Notes: generated by a model not told the origin, from the sequence alone. A stretch of 64,000 nt of DNA from Takifugu bimaculatus (GCA_004026145.2 CP034990.1:18864176-18928175), one strand, 5' to 3'; positions 31,721 through 44,567 are shown, counted from the stretch's first letter. A program made the numbers and translations.

Positions 31721-34500
31721 ACCAGGGGCTTTTAGGCTGGGGGGTTAATGCAGGAACAGTTCTGAACACGCACCATAGTATTCAAATCCAGAAACAGCAG
31801 CACCGAGCAAACAAATGCCTCAGTCTGAGAGTAAAACGGTTGAAAAAAAACAAAAAAAAAAAAACACTCTGGAAGCACAACACACCAGAGAAAAGGATGG
31901 CACAATCTGCTTGTGCGCACGCACACACACGCACGAGTGGAACAAAAACACTTATATATGCGGTTTATGCAAAACTAGTTTCGCACATAGAAGAACTCTA
32001 AACTGACTCATGCAGACAAAAGACAGCCAGACAGACACACACACAGACAGACACACACACACACAGACAGACAACACACACACACACACAGGAACTAAAC
32101 TGCCTGTGTGTTGGAGCTACTCAGCAGCACACCAAAAGCAATTCTCTGAAAATGGTGAAATTAAAGGACAGAATCCAGCCTGCGTATGGTTCTCACCGCC
32201 TGTTTCCCCTCAATCAAACGTTTTATTAGGAATCGTTTGGTCCTGAAAGTCGTGTTCCAGGGAGGCAGCTGGTGTGATGACAGCAGTTTCTGGACAGACG
32301 CCGCCGCCGCCGCAGCACTTACTGCTCCCAATTATTTACACCCGGGGCTGTTGGTGTACCTCTAATTGAGCACAAGACAACTGCATGATTGGGCCGCCAT
32401 CTTGTCCTACACATTTATTCTTTGTACATGTTTTTTTTTTTGATCATTTCAATTAATTTATCTAAAATTGCACCCCTGCAGGATACAATGACAATGCAAA
32501 CCATCTACATATTTCTTTGTTTTGAGCTTAATCCATAGATTGACTGTATGAAGATATCACATCTGGCAGGATATTCCTTTTAAATCTACTACCTTGCAGA
32601 TGTTAAAAGTAAAAATGTAAATACTGCAATTTAAAAAGGCAGCTTTCTATCACAGGGTGAGATGTAGAAAAGCTCATGGGCATATCTGAGACCCACTGAG
32701 CGAATGGGAACTGTAAGAATCCATGGGGGCGGTCTGACACAGACTAAAATATTGTTTAAAAAAAGGAGAAGAAGGAAATAGCACGGGTCTTTATTGATCC
32801 AGTGAAATTCCTATATGGTTCTGTTGGTTAAGAATCTACTGTACCTGCTTACTGAAGCGGTCATGGATGCCTCGGAATGTGGTGGCAGGATCCTCTTTTC
32901 AATCTGGGGAAGAAAGAGAAGAAAGCTGAGTAATCAATAAGGTGTCAAGTGTCCTGCTTGTACAACCATCCTTCATATTTCAGACGTGATCTTCGCTGGG
33001 TCTTCCCTGCCAGTGTTTAGATCCCCGCTGATGTGAAGAAGCAGGCTTTTGAAGCAAAAGCTTGTCATCTTAACTAGAACTGGAAACTTCAGTGGCAGCA
33101 TCGGTGTAAAAACAAGTAGTGATTGTAATGGCTGCTGGATATCTACATTTGTGTCTGCGTATTGTATCACTGCACCATCTCTACCCCCCAAACACTGCCC
33201 ACTTCTGCTGTCTGGAAGCAGTAATCTGCTCCTGAGCCAGTGCTGCCGGGATTAGGCAGCGACTGGAGGCAGGATATACGCATCATTGAAGTGAGAGGAC
33301 GCCACAGCAGCGAGGAGGCAAAGTCAAGAAAGGTGACATGGACACGCAACCCACACACACAAACACACACACATGCACAAATGTGCACGCAGTGTATTAA
33401 TAAAATAAAAACAACCCCTGCTGTATGCCTGCAGATGTGTGTATGTGTGCCTGTATCAGTGTTTTCATGCACCTTTCCCCCACCCACATTCAAATCCTAC
33501 AAACTTCCAGTTAAAATGAAGCAGGTGCAATATTCGGAAACGAGCAACACCCCATATAGTTTCCATACTGCTCCCCGCTTTTCTCTGGCTCTTCTGTTTT
33601 CTCTCGTGCGATGCTAACCTAAGAACTACGATCTACACCCGTTGTGTTGTAAACAGATAAAAACACATGAAAAACACAAACTAGCAAACCGGGAAGCTGA
33701 AAACCTGTAAAGTAAAGAAATGGTGGAAGTGAAGTGGGTTCCACTGCTGTTGTGAAGCTCCAGGACAGACTACAGGTGGACAGCAGCGGCGCTTAGCGAG
33801 GAAAGGTGAGCATGAGCCGCCGCAGGTGGTGGCACACCCCCGAGCACCATGGCCAGGAGGCCCTGGGGGGGGGGCAGGACGCTAACAACTCCTATCTGCT
33901 TCTTTGTGCCTGGAGGAACAGAGGAGCACTGTCAGAGCCCCCTACAATCTTCTCATTTGTCCGCCTGTTTCTGCTCATCCTGTCACTCAGAAGCCACCGG
34001 GGGTGGGGGTGGGGGGGGCACGCGGGCCTGACATCTATCTTGTGGGTTTTTCCCAAGCAAATGACAATCAAGACAGAGCTTTGGAGACGGTGCCGGGGTC
34101 GTTCCGCTGCCCGTAACGTCCTGCAGCAGGGCCGGTACAGCAGTACCTGGATGGTGTGGAATTGAATGCTTTAGCCTTGCTGGGGGGGGTTGGGCACCTG
34201 TGGGGTGTTTTAAATGTTTCCTTTTGTGTTCAGCTCTGAGCTCTTAGCCATTGAAGTGCATTCTTGGAACATCTCAGTGAACGAGGGGCTGAGCAGGCAG
34301 GTGACACAGACACCTGTTATTTCTTATTCTTCAGGCTAGTTGCAAGCTGATCTTCTTTCCCTTTTTCTATATGTCACAAAGTCCTGCAATTAATCACTGC
34401 CGTCGCAAGTTCGTATCGCCCACGCTTGCCTGGCTGCTTCATCCTTTCATCGGAGCCTCTTAAGTGTGTGTAAACGTCCTGTTTGAATATTTAGCGACCT
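31721..34500. other. Non-coding stretch, no gene seen
   Basis: Holds a CA/CAGA-rich simple repeat (32029-32090), a short AC repeat (about 33351-33373), (GCC)-type run near 32299-32311, A-runs near 31850-31864 and G-rich runs near 33865 and 33999-34020. AT-rich unique DNA 32390-32650 is a possible regulatory block. No exon is recognised. Confidence 0.45.
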
Positions 34501-36700
34501 TCCAATTAGACCTTCATACACATACATTTTCTTACAGTTGTATGTGTTTGAATAGGCTGAGAGGCAGCAACAAAACCACATTTAGTCGGAATCAATCGAT
34601 GGAAGGATGAAATATTGAAGGATGTCTCACCCAAAGGCCTCATAAAGCAGCATGAGCATGAGTCTGGGGTGGACTGTCGGGCCTCGGTGACTGGCTCGGA
34701 GATCTTTGCCTGTGGTGGGACGGCTGTCGCACCACGGGGGGGAGGGAGGACAGCCAACCTGCTCGCCCCGCAAAGCTGACACCGCTCTGAGCAGTTTGTG
34801 TTGGATTATGACCAGGTCCAAAATCTAGACTGTATAATACTTGATCAGTAACTCTGTAAGAGGAACGGTTCAATTAAAAATCTTTGCAGAGCATTTCTGA
34901 ATCACGGTCCATGAGCAAGCCAAAACATGCTCCCTCCACAAAAGACATTCATATTATAATAATAGTAAACATACTGAGCTAGTGGCACAGCTATAGATTA
35001 CCCAACATGTATATCCAGCAATAAAAGGAGGAACTACCAGATGTCTGGTCAGGTGCATCGATGATAGTAAACAGGGCGCTAATTAATAACAACCTGACTC
35101 GCTAAAATCAGAGAGGTAGGAAGGATGGAGGGGGAAGGAGAGAGAGTCAAAGAAGGGAAGAGAGAGAGGGGAAGAGGAGGGATCCTGGCAGAAAGGAAGG
35201 AACGATGGGAAGACAAACAGACCCAGATGCTGGTTGGCACGGATGGAGCCGTCTGTCCGCTGGTCCAGCCGCGGCACAGAAGCCAAAACCAGACAAGATG
35301 GAGGCTCGGGCGGGCAGCAGGATGAGCAGCGTTGCGTCTCAAATGCTCAATGAAAGCAGCAAATCCAGGGGTAAAAGAAAAGCTCTTATTCCTGTTGTTG
35401 CCCCGTCGAAGGCTGAGTGTCCTGTCCATAGCCTCATTTTCCCCTTTCTGGCTGGAGCCAATGGAAAAGATTCTAGAGGATAGTTCCAAATTCAGAAGAG
35501 AGATGAGGCAGAAATCCATCCTTAAAACGTGCCTCATCCGTTCATCAGCACGCTCTTTCTGTATGCGATCCACCCCGATAACCCGGGTCTTGCTTTCTTT
35601 CCCTCACAATCGCTCCCTCTCTCTCTATTCTCCCCTCCTAAACTGATCAATACTTCATTTAAATCAAGACATTAGCACAACTGGAAGAAAAAGAGGGGAG
35701 AACGAATACGAACGAGCCTCCCGCGTTGACGGGACCGCCGACGCTTTGCGCTTTTTAACATTTGGTCAAAGCGTGCGGGGGGAAAAGACAAAAGAGGGAA
35801 ATATTCGCAAGAGTTGGAGGGCTGTGGTGCTCTTCTGGGCTGAGCTAGCGAGCCTCAGCCTGATCAATACGCATTTAAATCCAGAGTGAGGGGAGCGATC
35901 ACAATAAGTCATCTCATCAGAAACAAGGCAAACGTGCTAACCCGATCATCATAACCATCCCCAATGACAACTGTTGGGGAGAACCAGGGCACTGATAGAG
36001 GCGTAATTCATATTTATTCAGCAGATTTTTTTGTATTAAAATCTCAGCTTGTAATTGTCTAATATATATGCACGGTCACATTTTTTCTTCATCTATTCCC
36101 ATGATTCACGATGAGCGGGATCGATACTGCCGACTCCGGACGGCGCTCTACGCTCCGACTAAAAATGCATCCGCCTTAAATCATCTAAGATGCCACTGAG
36201 AAAACCACAGAAGAAGGCGGCTAATTTCCTCCACGCTCATTAAACGCTGGGGTGAAAGTTACCCGCTAATCTTCCTGTCCCTCGTTAAAACCCGGATATT
36301 TACCTGAGCGTGCGGCGATGTCGCCCGGCCTGGCTGGAGAGAACCGCGATTCTTCGGAAAGGGTCTCGTCCTGCGGAGACAAGTGACAAGGATACAGTCC
36401 GGTCGAGAATGTGGGGGAACAGGAGGAAGCAGCAGAGGAAAGAGAAGAGTGAAGGGCAGAACCTAAAGCCCAAAGCAGGCAGAACATGGCGTCTCAGGGG
36501 AATGTGCCCTTACATATATTCTGGCATCAGTGTCAACCAATGAGCAATTAGGTAGGCAAGACCAAAGTTATTGATCGGGTTTGGGCTCCGTTCACAGGGG
36601 TAACTGGCTAGCTGTTGTGTTGTTAGGGTGGTGGGCTCAATAAAAGGTGAGGGCAGATCTTACCCTCCTCAGGCCTTGAACCCTTTCAGTGGCCCCACAA
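34501..36700. other. Non-coding stretch, no gene seen
   Basis: Purine-rich low-complexity sequence at 35115-35200 gives the 164-residue minus frame 35079-35573, which is judged spurious. AT-rich unique DNA 35860-36070 (CAATACGCATTTAAATCC, TATTTATTCAGCAG, TGTAATTGTCTAATATATATG) is a possible regulatory element. Confidence 0.45.
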
Positions 36701-36743
36701 GGAGCCTGAAATGTGGCTTATGTTAATGCACATTTCAGGCTCC
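36701..36743. repeat. Perfect 15-bp inverted repeat
   Basis: GGAGCCTGAAATGTG (36701-36715) and its exact complement CACATTTCAGGCTCC (36729-36743), separated by 13 bases. Pairing stops on both sides. It could fold as a 43-nt hairpin; that is shorter than a typical animal pre-miRNA (about 60-70 nt), so microRNA is not claimed. Confidence 0.85.
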
Positions 36744-36968
36744 CGGGTGATACAGGGACGTGAAACTCCTGATCCTAGCCGATAACGAATACGGGCAAAG
36801 TTGGTCGATGTGACATCCGCTGTTTACCAACGTTGATGGGTAAGAAAAGAAAGGAAGCTAATTTTGTAAAATGCTGTGAAAACACTTAAAAACAGCAGAG
36901 ACAAGTTTCCGAAGGCAAAAACCATGAATTACAGCTGCGTTTATGCTGTTCCTGATCCAACCCCCCAC

Positions 36969-37025
36969 GGTGGGATTTGCACCCGCAACCTCCTAATATC
37001 AAACACATCTTGCTTTGCGCCATCA
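36969..37025 (-). repeat. tRNA-like relic or tRNA-derived SINE head
   Basis: On the minus strand, TGGCGCAAAGC resembles a Pol III A box (ending at 37022). GGTTGCGGGTGCAAATCCC resembles a T arm and B box, with one change (GGTGCAAATCC for GGTTCAAATCC). The distance between the boxes is close to that in tRNA. The anticodon and acceptor stems do not pair, so this is not a working tRNA. It may be a pseudogene or the 5' end of a short interspersed element; no clear SINE body or A/T tail was identified. Confidence 0.5.
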
Positions 37026-37037
37026 TCCACCTCTCCA

Positions 37038-37829
37038 ATAACAGCGGCTTCAGAAACGCACCCGATGTTTCTCCCATTCTGCCACAAAATCTACAAATGG
37101 AACTACAAATTTTAAACAGTGGCCTCTAAAATGAGTCAGAAATTAGCCTCCATCTGTTTCCAGTCAACACTCAATTTTAATTAACGGCCAGCCCACAAAA
37201 TGATGTTATCGGCTAAATGTCACATGAGTAAACACTAATCAATGAGGAGGCCTTTAGGCGCTGACAGATGTGGGGGACGTACGTGGAAATTAGGTTTCCA
37301 AATATATCTGGACGAGGGGGTTCATGAAATTTGTCACTTTTTCTGCTAAAATGCTAAAAGTGATGGTGCAGCCCTTCGCTGTTCGCTCGGCATTTCCATT
37401 TAACAACGTCTTTTTGTCAAAAAAAAAGCAAATCTATGAGAAAACAGAGTCCGAGAACAATGAGAGGAAACACAAAACAAAAGCACTGATATGATTGTCA
37501 GTCCCTCGCAGCTTCCACTGCCTCTGCAGCGGAAGGACACCTTTAATATTTGGACTTTCTGTGGCACTCCAGGTTAAATCCCTAGCAACCGCCATAGCAA
37601 CATACTCGGTGCTGGACGTGGAATGCATGGCAAGTTCCCTCCTTCACTAGCAGGGGGGAAAGTTAACGTCACTGATGTACAGACGCAAACATGACAAAAG
37701 TAGAAATGTTCAGATTAAAAATGACACTTTCATGATTTCAGGTTTCTGCAGAATAAAAATGAATACAACAAAACAAAGTTTGGAAAAATACATAAATATG
37801 ATATGCCTGTAGTATCACCAGCTACTTAG

Positions 37830-37830
<1 letters not shown>
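37038..37830. other. Non-coding stretch, no gene seen
   Basis: Unique sequence; 37130-37290 carries CAATTTTAATTAACGG and ACACTAATCAATGAGG words that suggest a regulatory element. A-run near 37421-37429. Confidence 0.45.

Positions 37831-37861
<31 letters not shown>
37831..37861. repeat. (AAT)n trinucleotide repeat
   Basis: About ten uninterrupted AAT units. Confidence 0.95.
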
Positions 37862-37863
<2 letters not shown>

Positions 37864-40800
37864 CTGTAACTCTTAACTCAAATATTCAAACGTACAGCAG
37901 CTTCCACTCGTAGTTGTGGCTCATATCACATGCAGAAAAGCGTTTATCACCAGCGAGGGCAGAAATATACTTACTAAGGCGCTCTGAGTAGCTATTAAAC
38001 AAGTGTGGAGGTGACCTCTGTGTTAAGCAGCTGTGTCTCTGACATGCAGAGCTCCAAAGGCCATGTTAAATGGATTTTTCTGAGGTTTCATTCACTAAGA
38101 TGAAAAAGGAAAGAATAAGAAGACTGTTTCAATTAAATGCTGGATGTTTCAGTGCTTTCAAAGTGCTGCTCTATCCCTCTGAAGGGCCCCGCTGGTGCCC
38201 ACGTTTCCACGGTGGGGGGGGGGACGAGGAGGTACTCTTCCAGGAGTGAGGAACGTTTTTCTTCATTTAATCAGATTGACATCTTACCGGTTTAAGAAAT
38301 TCATCGTTTCCCTCTGGCCTCACCTAAAAGTATCAGTAACACGGACGCACGACTCGATCAGCTGATGTGAACTTTGCAGAAGGAGGGAGATGTTTGCCTG
38401 GACCCCCCCCCCACACACACACACACACCACAGACGAGGATGTCCAACTGTCTGCAGGCGGGGGAAAGCTGTCTGCACCTTTGTGGGCCAGCACCAAATC
38501 AAATTATTGAAGGCAATGTTAATTTCGAGCAGCGTTTCATTATAAAGGGGAAAGATAACCAGCAACAAAGACTCTGTGTCCTCCTGACTAATCTAATAAC
38601 ACTTAATTTGTTTGCTTTAATCACATTTAATGATTAAGAAGCAGCAAGAGAGCTCAGCCATATAGACGGAGGGATCTGGTAATCTGCCTGTCACGGGCCC
38701 CCATCTGATTTCCTGCCATTCGTCACAGTGGGGATGACGGGACGAGACGACGTTTCAATCTTCAGCTCGGAGTGTGAGAGGAGCAAGTAGCTTCCCGTTG
38801 GGAGGGAATTTGGTGCTTTGGTGTTTGGTCATTTCTACATTTGGGCAGCCTGAGCGGAGCCTCGTGGGACCACATTTAATGGAAGGTGCTGGATTGTTGT
38901 GTTGATTAAAAAGGAGCCGTGCTTCACCGAGTCAGCCTGCACATTTTTGCTGAATAACAGAATGGGCGCGGCTCGATGAACAACGGGTGGGCGACGAAGG
39001 TGCCGTTTTCAGGGGTTTTTTGTCACACCCCCCCTCTCCGAGAAAACATTAAAATCCCTGTCCTCATCAGTGGCCGCCATCGCTCCAACCGAATCAATCC
39101 ATCGTGTTCCGCTTGGCTTTGCTCTCCTCTGCTCCTGGAAAATCCAATCTTTTCCATGTCATCACAAGGCACATTCATAAGGACCCAGCCCCTTGATTAT
39201 CTCCCCCCCCTCGCCGAAGCCTCCTCCACCCCCCGCTGCCTTACGCTGCGACGTATTAAATTAAACGAGGTGTCTGTTTGGGTCACCCTCGCTCCACACA
39301 CACACACACACACACACACTGCAGGTAATCAAGGCGCAGGACCCCACCCTGCTGGTTTTTGCGCCAGCCAGGCCGCATAAATTAGCATTAATAAGCTCTA
39401 GAGAGAGCAGCGGTACAAGAGGCACTGAAGGACAGAAAGGAGCAGAAACTAGAGGCTCCAGGAAACTCAAAGGATTGAAACAGTGGTGGCTTAAGTTCTG
39501 GCAACAAACGAAATCACAGATGAGGTTGAATTGTGCTCCATAATACTGACAACATCCATGCTGTTTGTCAAATATTGACTATTTGGGTGAAAGGATGCAG
39601 ATGGCGACAATATGAAGATGCGTTATGCTGACAGAGGTCTCACTCTGGCAAGGTAAATTTGATTTAGGCGATATGATTAGATTCAATTATCTCGGAAAAA
39701 AGCTATGTTTGAACGATACAACGCTGCATGTGGGACTGACGCGACATCAGAATGATTAGTATTTATATGCTTGGCTGCGATTCTTCTGTGAGAATCTGTC
39801 AAAACAGGGGGGTGATGTATGGCGCACCAGACCGAGCGAGCCGTAACAATTACAGGAAAGTCATCACATCCCTTCTAATAGCTTTCTGCATCCATTTCCT
39901 GCCAAACAACTGTGCTCATCTTTATTTTCCCTCACAACTCAAGATCCCTCCCCCCTTTCTAATATCCTCCACACATACGGTCCTCTAGCGATAGCAAATT
40001 GACACTATAAACCATAAAGGTAACAGTTTTTCATAAAACAGGAGCCAACTCTAATGAGATGTCCTGATTGCATCTGTGGGTGACGGAGGCCAACGGAACT
40101 TTGGCTCGACTGCCGGAGCAGCAGCGTCTGATAAGGCTGCCTTAGGAATATCTATAAGGAGTATAATTGGATTTATGGCTGCACGGTAGCTCTACATATA
40201 CAACACCTTCATGAGCTTACAGGAACCATCTGGACCAGCAAGCATTTCTATTCATGTCTGAGGAGTCATGCGGACGCAAACACATATGATCAAGCCGCTG
40301 TAGCGTCAAAACAAGGGCTCCAATAATTCCTCGACAGAATACCCCCCCAGTTTTATATGGACCGTTTAAGGGAAATTGGTCAAATTAGCAAAAAAAAATA
40401 AATCTTGTTCTTCTATATTTACTGTCAGATAGCTACACAATATTTTGAAGTGTATCCCTGTAGGACCCACGAGTGTATATGTGGTCCTGTGGTGATCTTT
40501 AATGAAGACTCCGTCTGTAGGGGACTGGGCCGGGAGTCCCAGGGTTTCTTCTTCAGCTCCTGGCCACACACCAAAATTGGAAAGTGGAGTGCGAGGAGAT
40601 TTTTCTGAAATGGAAGGATGTCATTACAACGGTTCAACACCGTGAGACCTGTGCACGCGTCTGCAGCCAGCTCTCAGTCGTATCAGGCGCTGACTGAACA
40701 GCAGCTCCAGGAACCCACAATAGAAGAATAAAAATGCTTCCTCTTTAATTGAGAACACGCGTTCCGCAGCCCTGATTATTGCCGCTTCCATATGTGCACG

Positions 40801-41589
40801 TGCATGTCTAGTAGGTGGATAAATGACCAACCGAAGTCAAACCAATAATCCATTCGACTGTCACCTTTACAGGGTGAGAAAGCACCGTAAGAAATTTTTG
40901 GTTTATTTTAAAGCAACAAATCAAATTAGGACTCCAAGAGCACGCTTTACAGGAAGTGCTTTTTTAAAGAACTAGGGATGGCACAAATTGGATCATCTAA
41001 AAATAGAGATGGATTTCAAAAGCAACCGCCAGGTTTAGGAGAAGCTGGAAATGCCGCCGCTCGACAGGAATTTTAATTAATGCTGGCTGCTCAGTCAGCA
41101 GCACAGCAACCTACTTCTGCTCTTTACAAATAAACAAAGCTGGGATTCTTTTCATCATGAACTAAATCACGCCGCCGCCACTGATGGGGGACAGCTTCTC
41201 TTTCATGGCTTCACAGTTTCATCTTTCGTGATGGGGCGATGAAAGAAACATGAAACGAAACCTGACACATGTCAATAACTGACCTGAAAAATATTCACGT
41301 CTTGTTTTTACGTTGCTAACATATTAGCACGCCGCTACACCGTGAAAATATCTACACACGTGATGTCGGACCTGACTTCTACATTTTTAAAAATCAGTTA
41401 TAGTTGTTTTAAATTTGAAAAAAATGGGAAGCCATCATCCTATAAACTCGAATATACGTTCCATCCATTCATCAGCCCATCATTGACAGGTCGTCGGGCC
41501 ACACACACCTTATAGAAATTGTTATAAGTACACCTCTGCATAACATTGTATCCTTATTAATATTAAAGAAAAAAAAGAAAGAAATATAG
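37862..41589. other. Non-coding stretch, no gene seen
   Basis: Poly-G near 38213-38223; poly-C plus (CA)n at 38402-38428; (CA)n at 39295-39320. AT-rich unique pieces at 38560-38640, 39640-39780, 40010-40070 and 41000-41100 contain ATTA-type cores. Open frames here (such as 38976-39380) span repeats and lack recognised domains. Confidence 0.45.
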
Positions 41590-41974
41590 ACCAAAGCGGG
41601 ATGATTGTTGCCAATATTCGGCACGTTTTTGCCGAAAAAACTCAAGCGGCTGATCAGCGTGACTGGGGTGTAATGTCTTTAAGTGACGCCTTCATTTATT
41701 TGGCTTCATGCTGTCCTGCCAACATTTTTAGACACAGTAAACACACCGGTCTTTCCTCGTCTCCCACCGTAGTCGCAGTGAAGCCAAGCGCTATAAATGC
41801 TTCGTCATATTTCCTCGTATTAGCTTTCGGGAGACTTTCGCATGTCTCATTATCTCCGTCTCTCTCCGCTTTTCTTTTCATCACTGTTAAGTATTTTTTC
41901 ATGCTGTCTCTTGGTGGTTTGTTCACTGCGCTTCCTATCTGTTGCTCTGTGGTGTGTGCGCGCGGGATGTGCAA
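41590..41974 (-). pseudogene. Broken hAT transposase, BED-finger part
   Basis: The minus frame from 41974 encodes 92 residues, with a basic MKKYLTVMKRKAERDGDN segment from residue 25 (a usual transposase start, so the upstream 24 residues are probably leader). It then has RKYDEAFIALGFT and GDEERPVCLLCLK. C78 and C81 are the CxxC half of a BED zinc finger. The frame then stops at 41696. Homology resumes in another frame from about 41709 (MKPNK, a stop codon, RRHLKTLHPSH), supplying the HxxxxH half of the finger. It runs on through a PLEFFRQKR motif to about 41601. So a one-base frameshift and at least one nonsense change inactivate it. In intact relatives a catalytic RNase H-like domain would follow; it is absent. 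Family match is from memory of ZBED-like hAT proteins. Confidence 0.78.
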
Positions 41975-42020
41975 TTACACTTTATTCTAGTACGGCAAAA
42001 AAAAAAAAAAAAGTCTCACA
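41590..42020 (-). mobile_element. hAT-family DNA transposon remnant (5' part)
   Basis: Reading the minus strand from about 42020, a short leader with a T-run (41997-42012) is followed by GCCGTACTAGAATAAAG and then a broken BED-finger reading frame down to about 41590. The order matches the 5' end of hAT elements related to ZBED/FAM200-type transposases. The terminal inverted repeat is too diverged to define the exact end, and everything past the BED region is missing. It is of a different hAT lineage from the remnant at 13.3 kb. Confidence 0.7.
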
Positions 42021-44438
42021 GCGAGAGGCAATTTAGAAGCTATAATCCAGCTAATGTGCATGTTTGGGACCGTGTGAGTGCCCAATAAACCACCCAGACA
42101 GGCTCAACATAAAAAGCTCGAACCCAAACCCCCTGTTGCCATGTCCAATCCAAAACCTGCGACGGGGACGCTATGCAGGACAGGATGGCGAGGAGGCCAC
42201 AGCTCCGCTCCCTAACGCAGGGCAGGTGACAGAGCAGTGACCGTAGATGGCTGCAAAAGGAAACAGAAGGGAGCGGGAGGAGGCTACGGGGTGAGGGTGA
42301 CGAACAGGAATTCAGCTGGCATGTATATTGCTGCCAATTCCAAGACACCCATTCCATCTGAGAGCTCATCAGCTGTCAAATTGGGAAAGCGATGGGGATG
42401 TGAGGGCTGCAGGAATCTCAACAAGGCCTGAAGTTGGCACGCCACTGAGACCTAATCAAAACACAATCACGTTCACTGCCAGAACCGACTCGCGCTCCAA
42501 CACCATTCTCTGTGCCGCCCCGCTTTTTTTTATTTTACACAAACACTTTTAGACAAATGCACATATTATCACACACACACACAGAAAAAAACATTAACTT
42601 GAAGTCACACATGGACAAACACATATTGTGCCATGCAATCAGACTTTGGCCCATTTCAAACCATCCAGAGCTCAGAGGCAGAAAGACGATGTATAAAAGT
42701 CAGTGCAATATGCTGTCTTATCTCTGGTTATGACCCATGACTTGGGTTTATCTCCATTACACAGTGGCTCATTCCAAAAGCTTCACCTCTGTGGGAGATT
42801 ACTGGCATGAAAGACCAAAAAGGCAGCAACCGCGGTGTTGCATATACGGCTCGGTTCAAACAGTTCTCAGGATCACTTTAGCCTTTCTCCCTAATGCCCC
42901 AAACCTTCGGACCGGCGTGTGCAGCTCCACGGCCGAGTCCACTCATTTAGGTGTGACGCCATCAGATCTGACCAGCTCCCAGGTCAGCAGCCCTCTCACC
43001 CTCCACACACAGACCACATGCTATAGCGGCCTCCTGCTGCAGGCTGCTGAGTTTAGAATCATTTTTTGTTATGGTTCCATCTTTAATAAATACAGGATAT
43101 AGTTATGGCCATACTATCCTTAAAAGAAACCACCTTTCTTTCTTCACATAAACACATCTTTTCCTTTGCTGCTACTGATGAAAGGGTGGGAATATTTGAG
43201 TAGAGATATTTCAGCCTTCTCTCCACGAAAAGAAAGTCTATCCTTGTGGCAGAGTCAAGTGTCCCGTACAGAAAAAACCTCAGAGCCCTTCAGCTTTGTT
43301 AATGCGCGTCTTTATGCAGTCGGTGGACGCGTCATTGTAGCGACAGGTTCAGAAAAAATGGAGCCGCTCTAGTAAAGGGCGACGTGTGCAGCGACCACTC
43401 GACGACGCGCAGACATGAGCACACATTAAAGAGGTCGAGTAAAACAGAGAATGCAAATCTATTTATCTGTCATGTACGTTTCTCAACCTACAGACAGAAA
43501 ATCAGCTGAAATGATCTCAGGAGAAAAGAGCTGCACGTTCAGACAACCGCTCCTGAATGTGACAACAACAAAAAGGGCTGGTTGTGTCTAAAATCTTATC
43601 AAAGATGTTTACCTCCCACAAGATACAGAAAAAAATGCATTCACAGAAAATGAAGGGTTACAAATAAGGAAACAACAGGAGCTCTGATGATAAGTGGGTG
43701 GGGAACAGACATCTTTTCATAGATGCAGTTAAAGACAGAGCAACAACACAAAGCGTAACATTCTTCACACCAAACCTTTCCCAGTAAACGCCGTTTACTC
43801 AGTGTCGGACTGCGTCTTCTCAGACCTAAAGGTCACCCAAAAGTGTAGGTTTGAGAGCTTCTGCCTCCAGGACAGGCAGGTCACCAAAACTAAAAGTAAA
43901 AACTTTGCGTTGCGCTTCCGACCGTTGAGAGTCGGAGGCTGGCGCAGGATGGTGACACTGACAACACAAGGGGAAGCAGCCGGAATACCTGGTCCAGAGG
44001 AAAGGAGAGTGAATCTTCAGTGCCTACACAACAATAGCTGCCCTCGTGTGAAGGATTATGGGGTTTAGGGTCTATAGCGGAGCCGCAGATACATACACGA
44101 GTCCGCAGAAAAAAGGGCCGCAGCTTGCTATCAACCCAACAGTGACGTGGCACAGGGGCAGGATTTGCCATTCCTGACAAGTGCAGTGTTGCAGACTTAA
44201 ACAACCCCCCCCCCCTTCTCTCCCTTTTCTCTCGTCTCCTTCGCAGTCCCTTTCTGTCAAGTGGCACACAGGAGAAAGAGCCAAATGGCTGTGTCTGCTT
44301 ACTGGGGCAAGTGAACATCTGAAATGACAGAGGGTGACGTTGGCTTGAGTGCTGGAGAAGATGCCTGGAAGCTAAGTGAAGGACCATTAGGGAGACGTTG
44401 ATAAGATGCATGCATGTAGACAGCCCCGCGGTGTTCAC
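42021..44438. other. Non-coding stretch, no gene seen
   Basis: Unique mixed sequence with a short AC run near 42571 and poly-C at about 44206-44216. Frames 42737-43102 and 43802-44068 (plus) and 43890-44549 (minus) have no recognised family. One part of the latter is treated separately as a weak exon candidate. Confidence 0.4.
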
Positions 44439-44567
44439 CTTGAACAGCTCGGCGTCGGGGAGCGCTATCGTACAGTGAGAGAAGCGCATCAAACTCCAAT
44501 AAAATGCCACGGTGGCTGACAGGAAAATCAAAGCCGTGCCCGTGCACATGCCAAAAGGTACCGTGAC
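44439..44567 (-). other. Weak candidate coding exon, unknown protein
   Basis: On the minus strand, a 129-nt segment (43 codons, phase 0-0) lies between a possible acceptor (GGATAG just upstream) and a good donor (AAG followed by GTGAAC, 44438 downward). It would encode a hydrophobic stretch (TALIFLSATVAFYW, residues 11-24) followed by a polar tail ending ALPDAELFK, plausible as one transmembrane segment with fish-like GC-ending codons near its end. Against it, the acceptor lacks a pyrimidine tract, and another minus frame is also open across the region. I do not recognise the protein, and it may be chance. Confidence 0.15.

Noticed and set aside
35079..35573. 164-residue minus frame
   Set aside because: Proline/serine/leucine-rich ending derived from a purine-rich low-complexity tract; overlapping frames on the other strand and no recognised domain.
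36701..36743. microRNA hairpin
   Set aside because: Total foldback of 43 nt with pairing ending abruptly; shorter than animal precursors and no extended lower stem.
43890..44549. 219-residue minus frame, longest in the window
   Set aside because: It runs through unrelated unique sequence and a poly-C tract, giving compositional peptide. Only the 44439-44567 part has any exon-like signal, and that is listed as weak.
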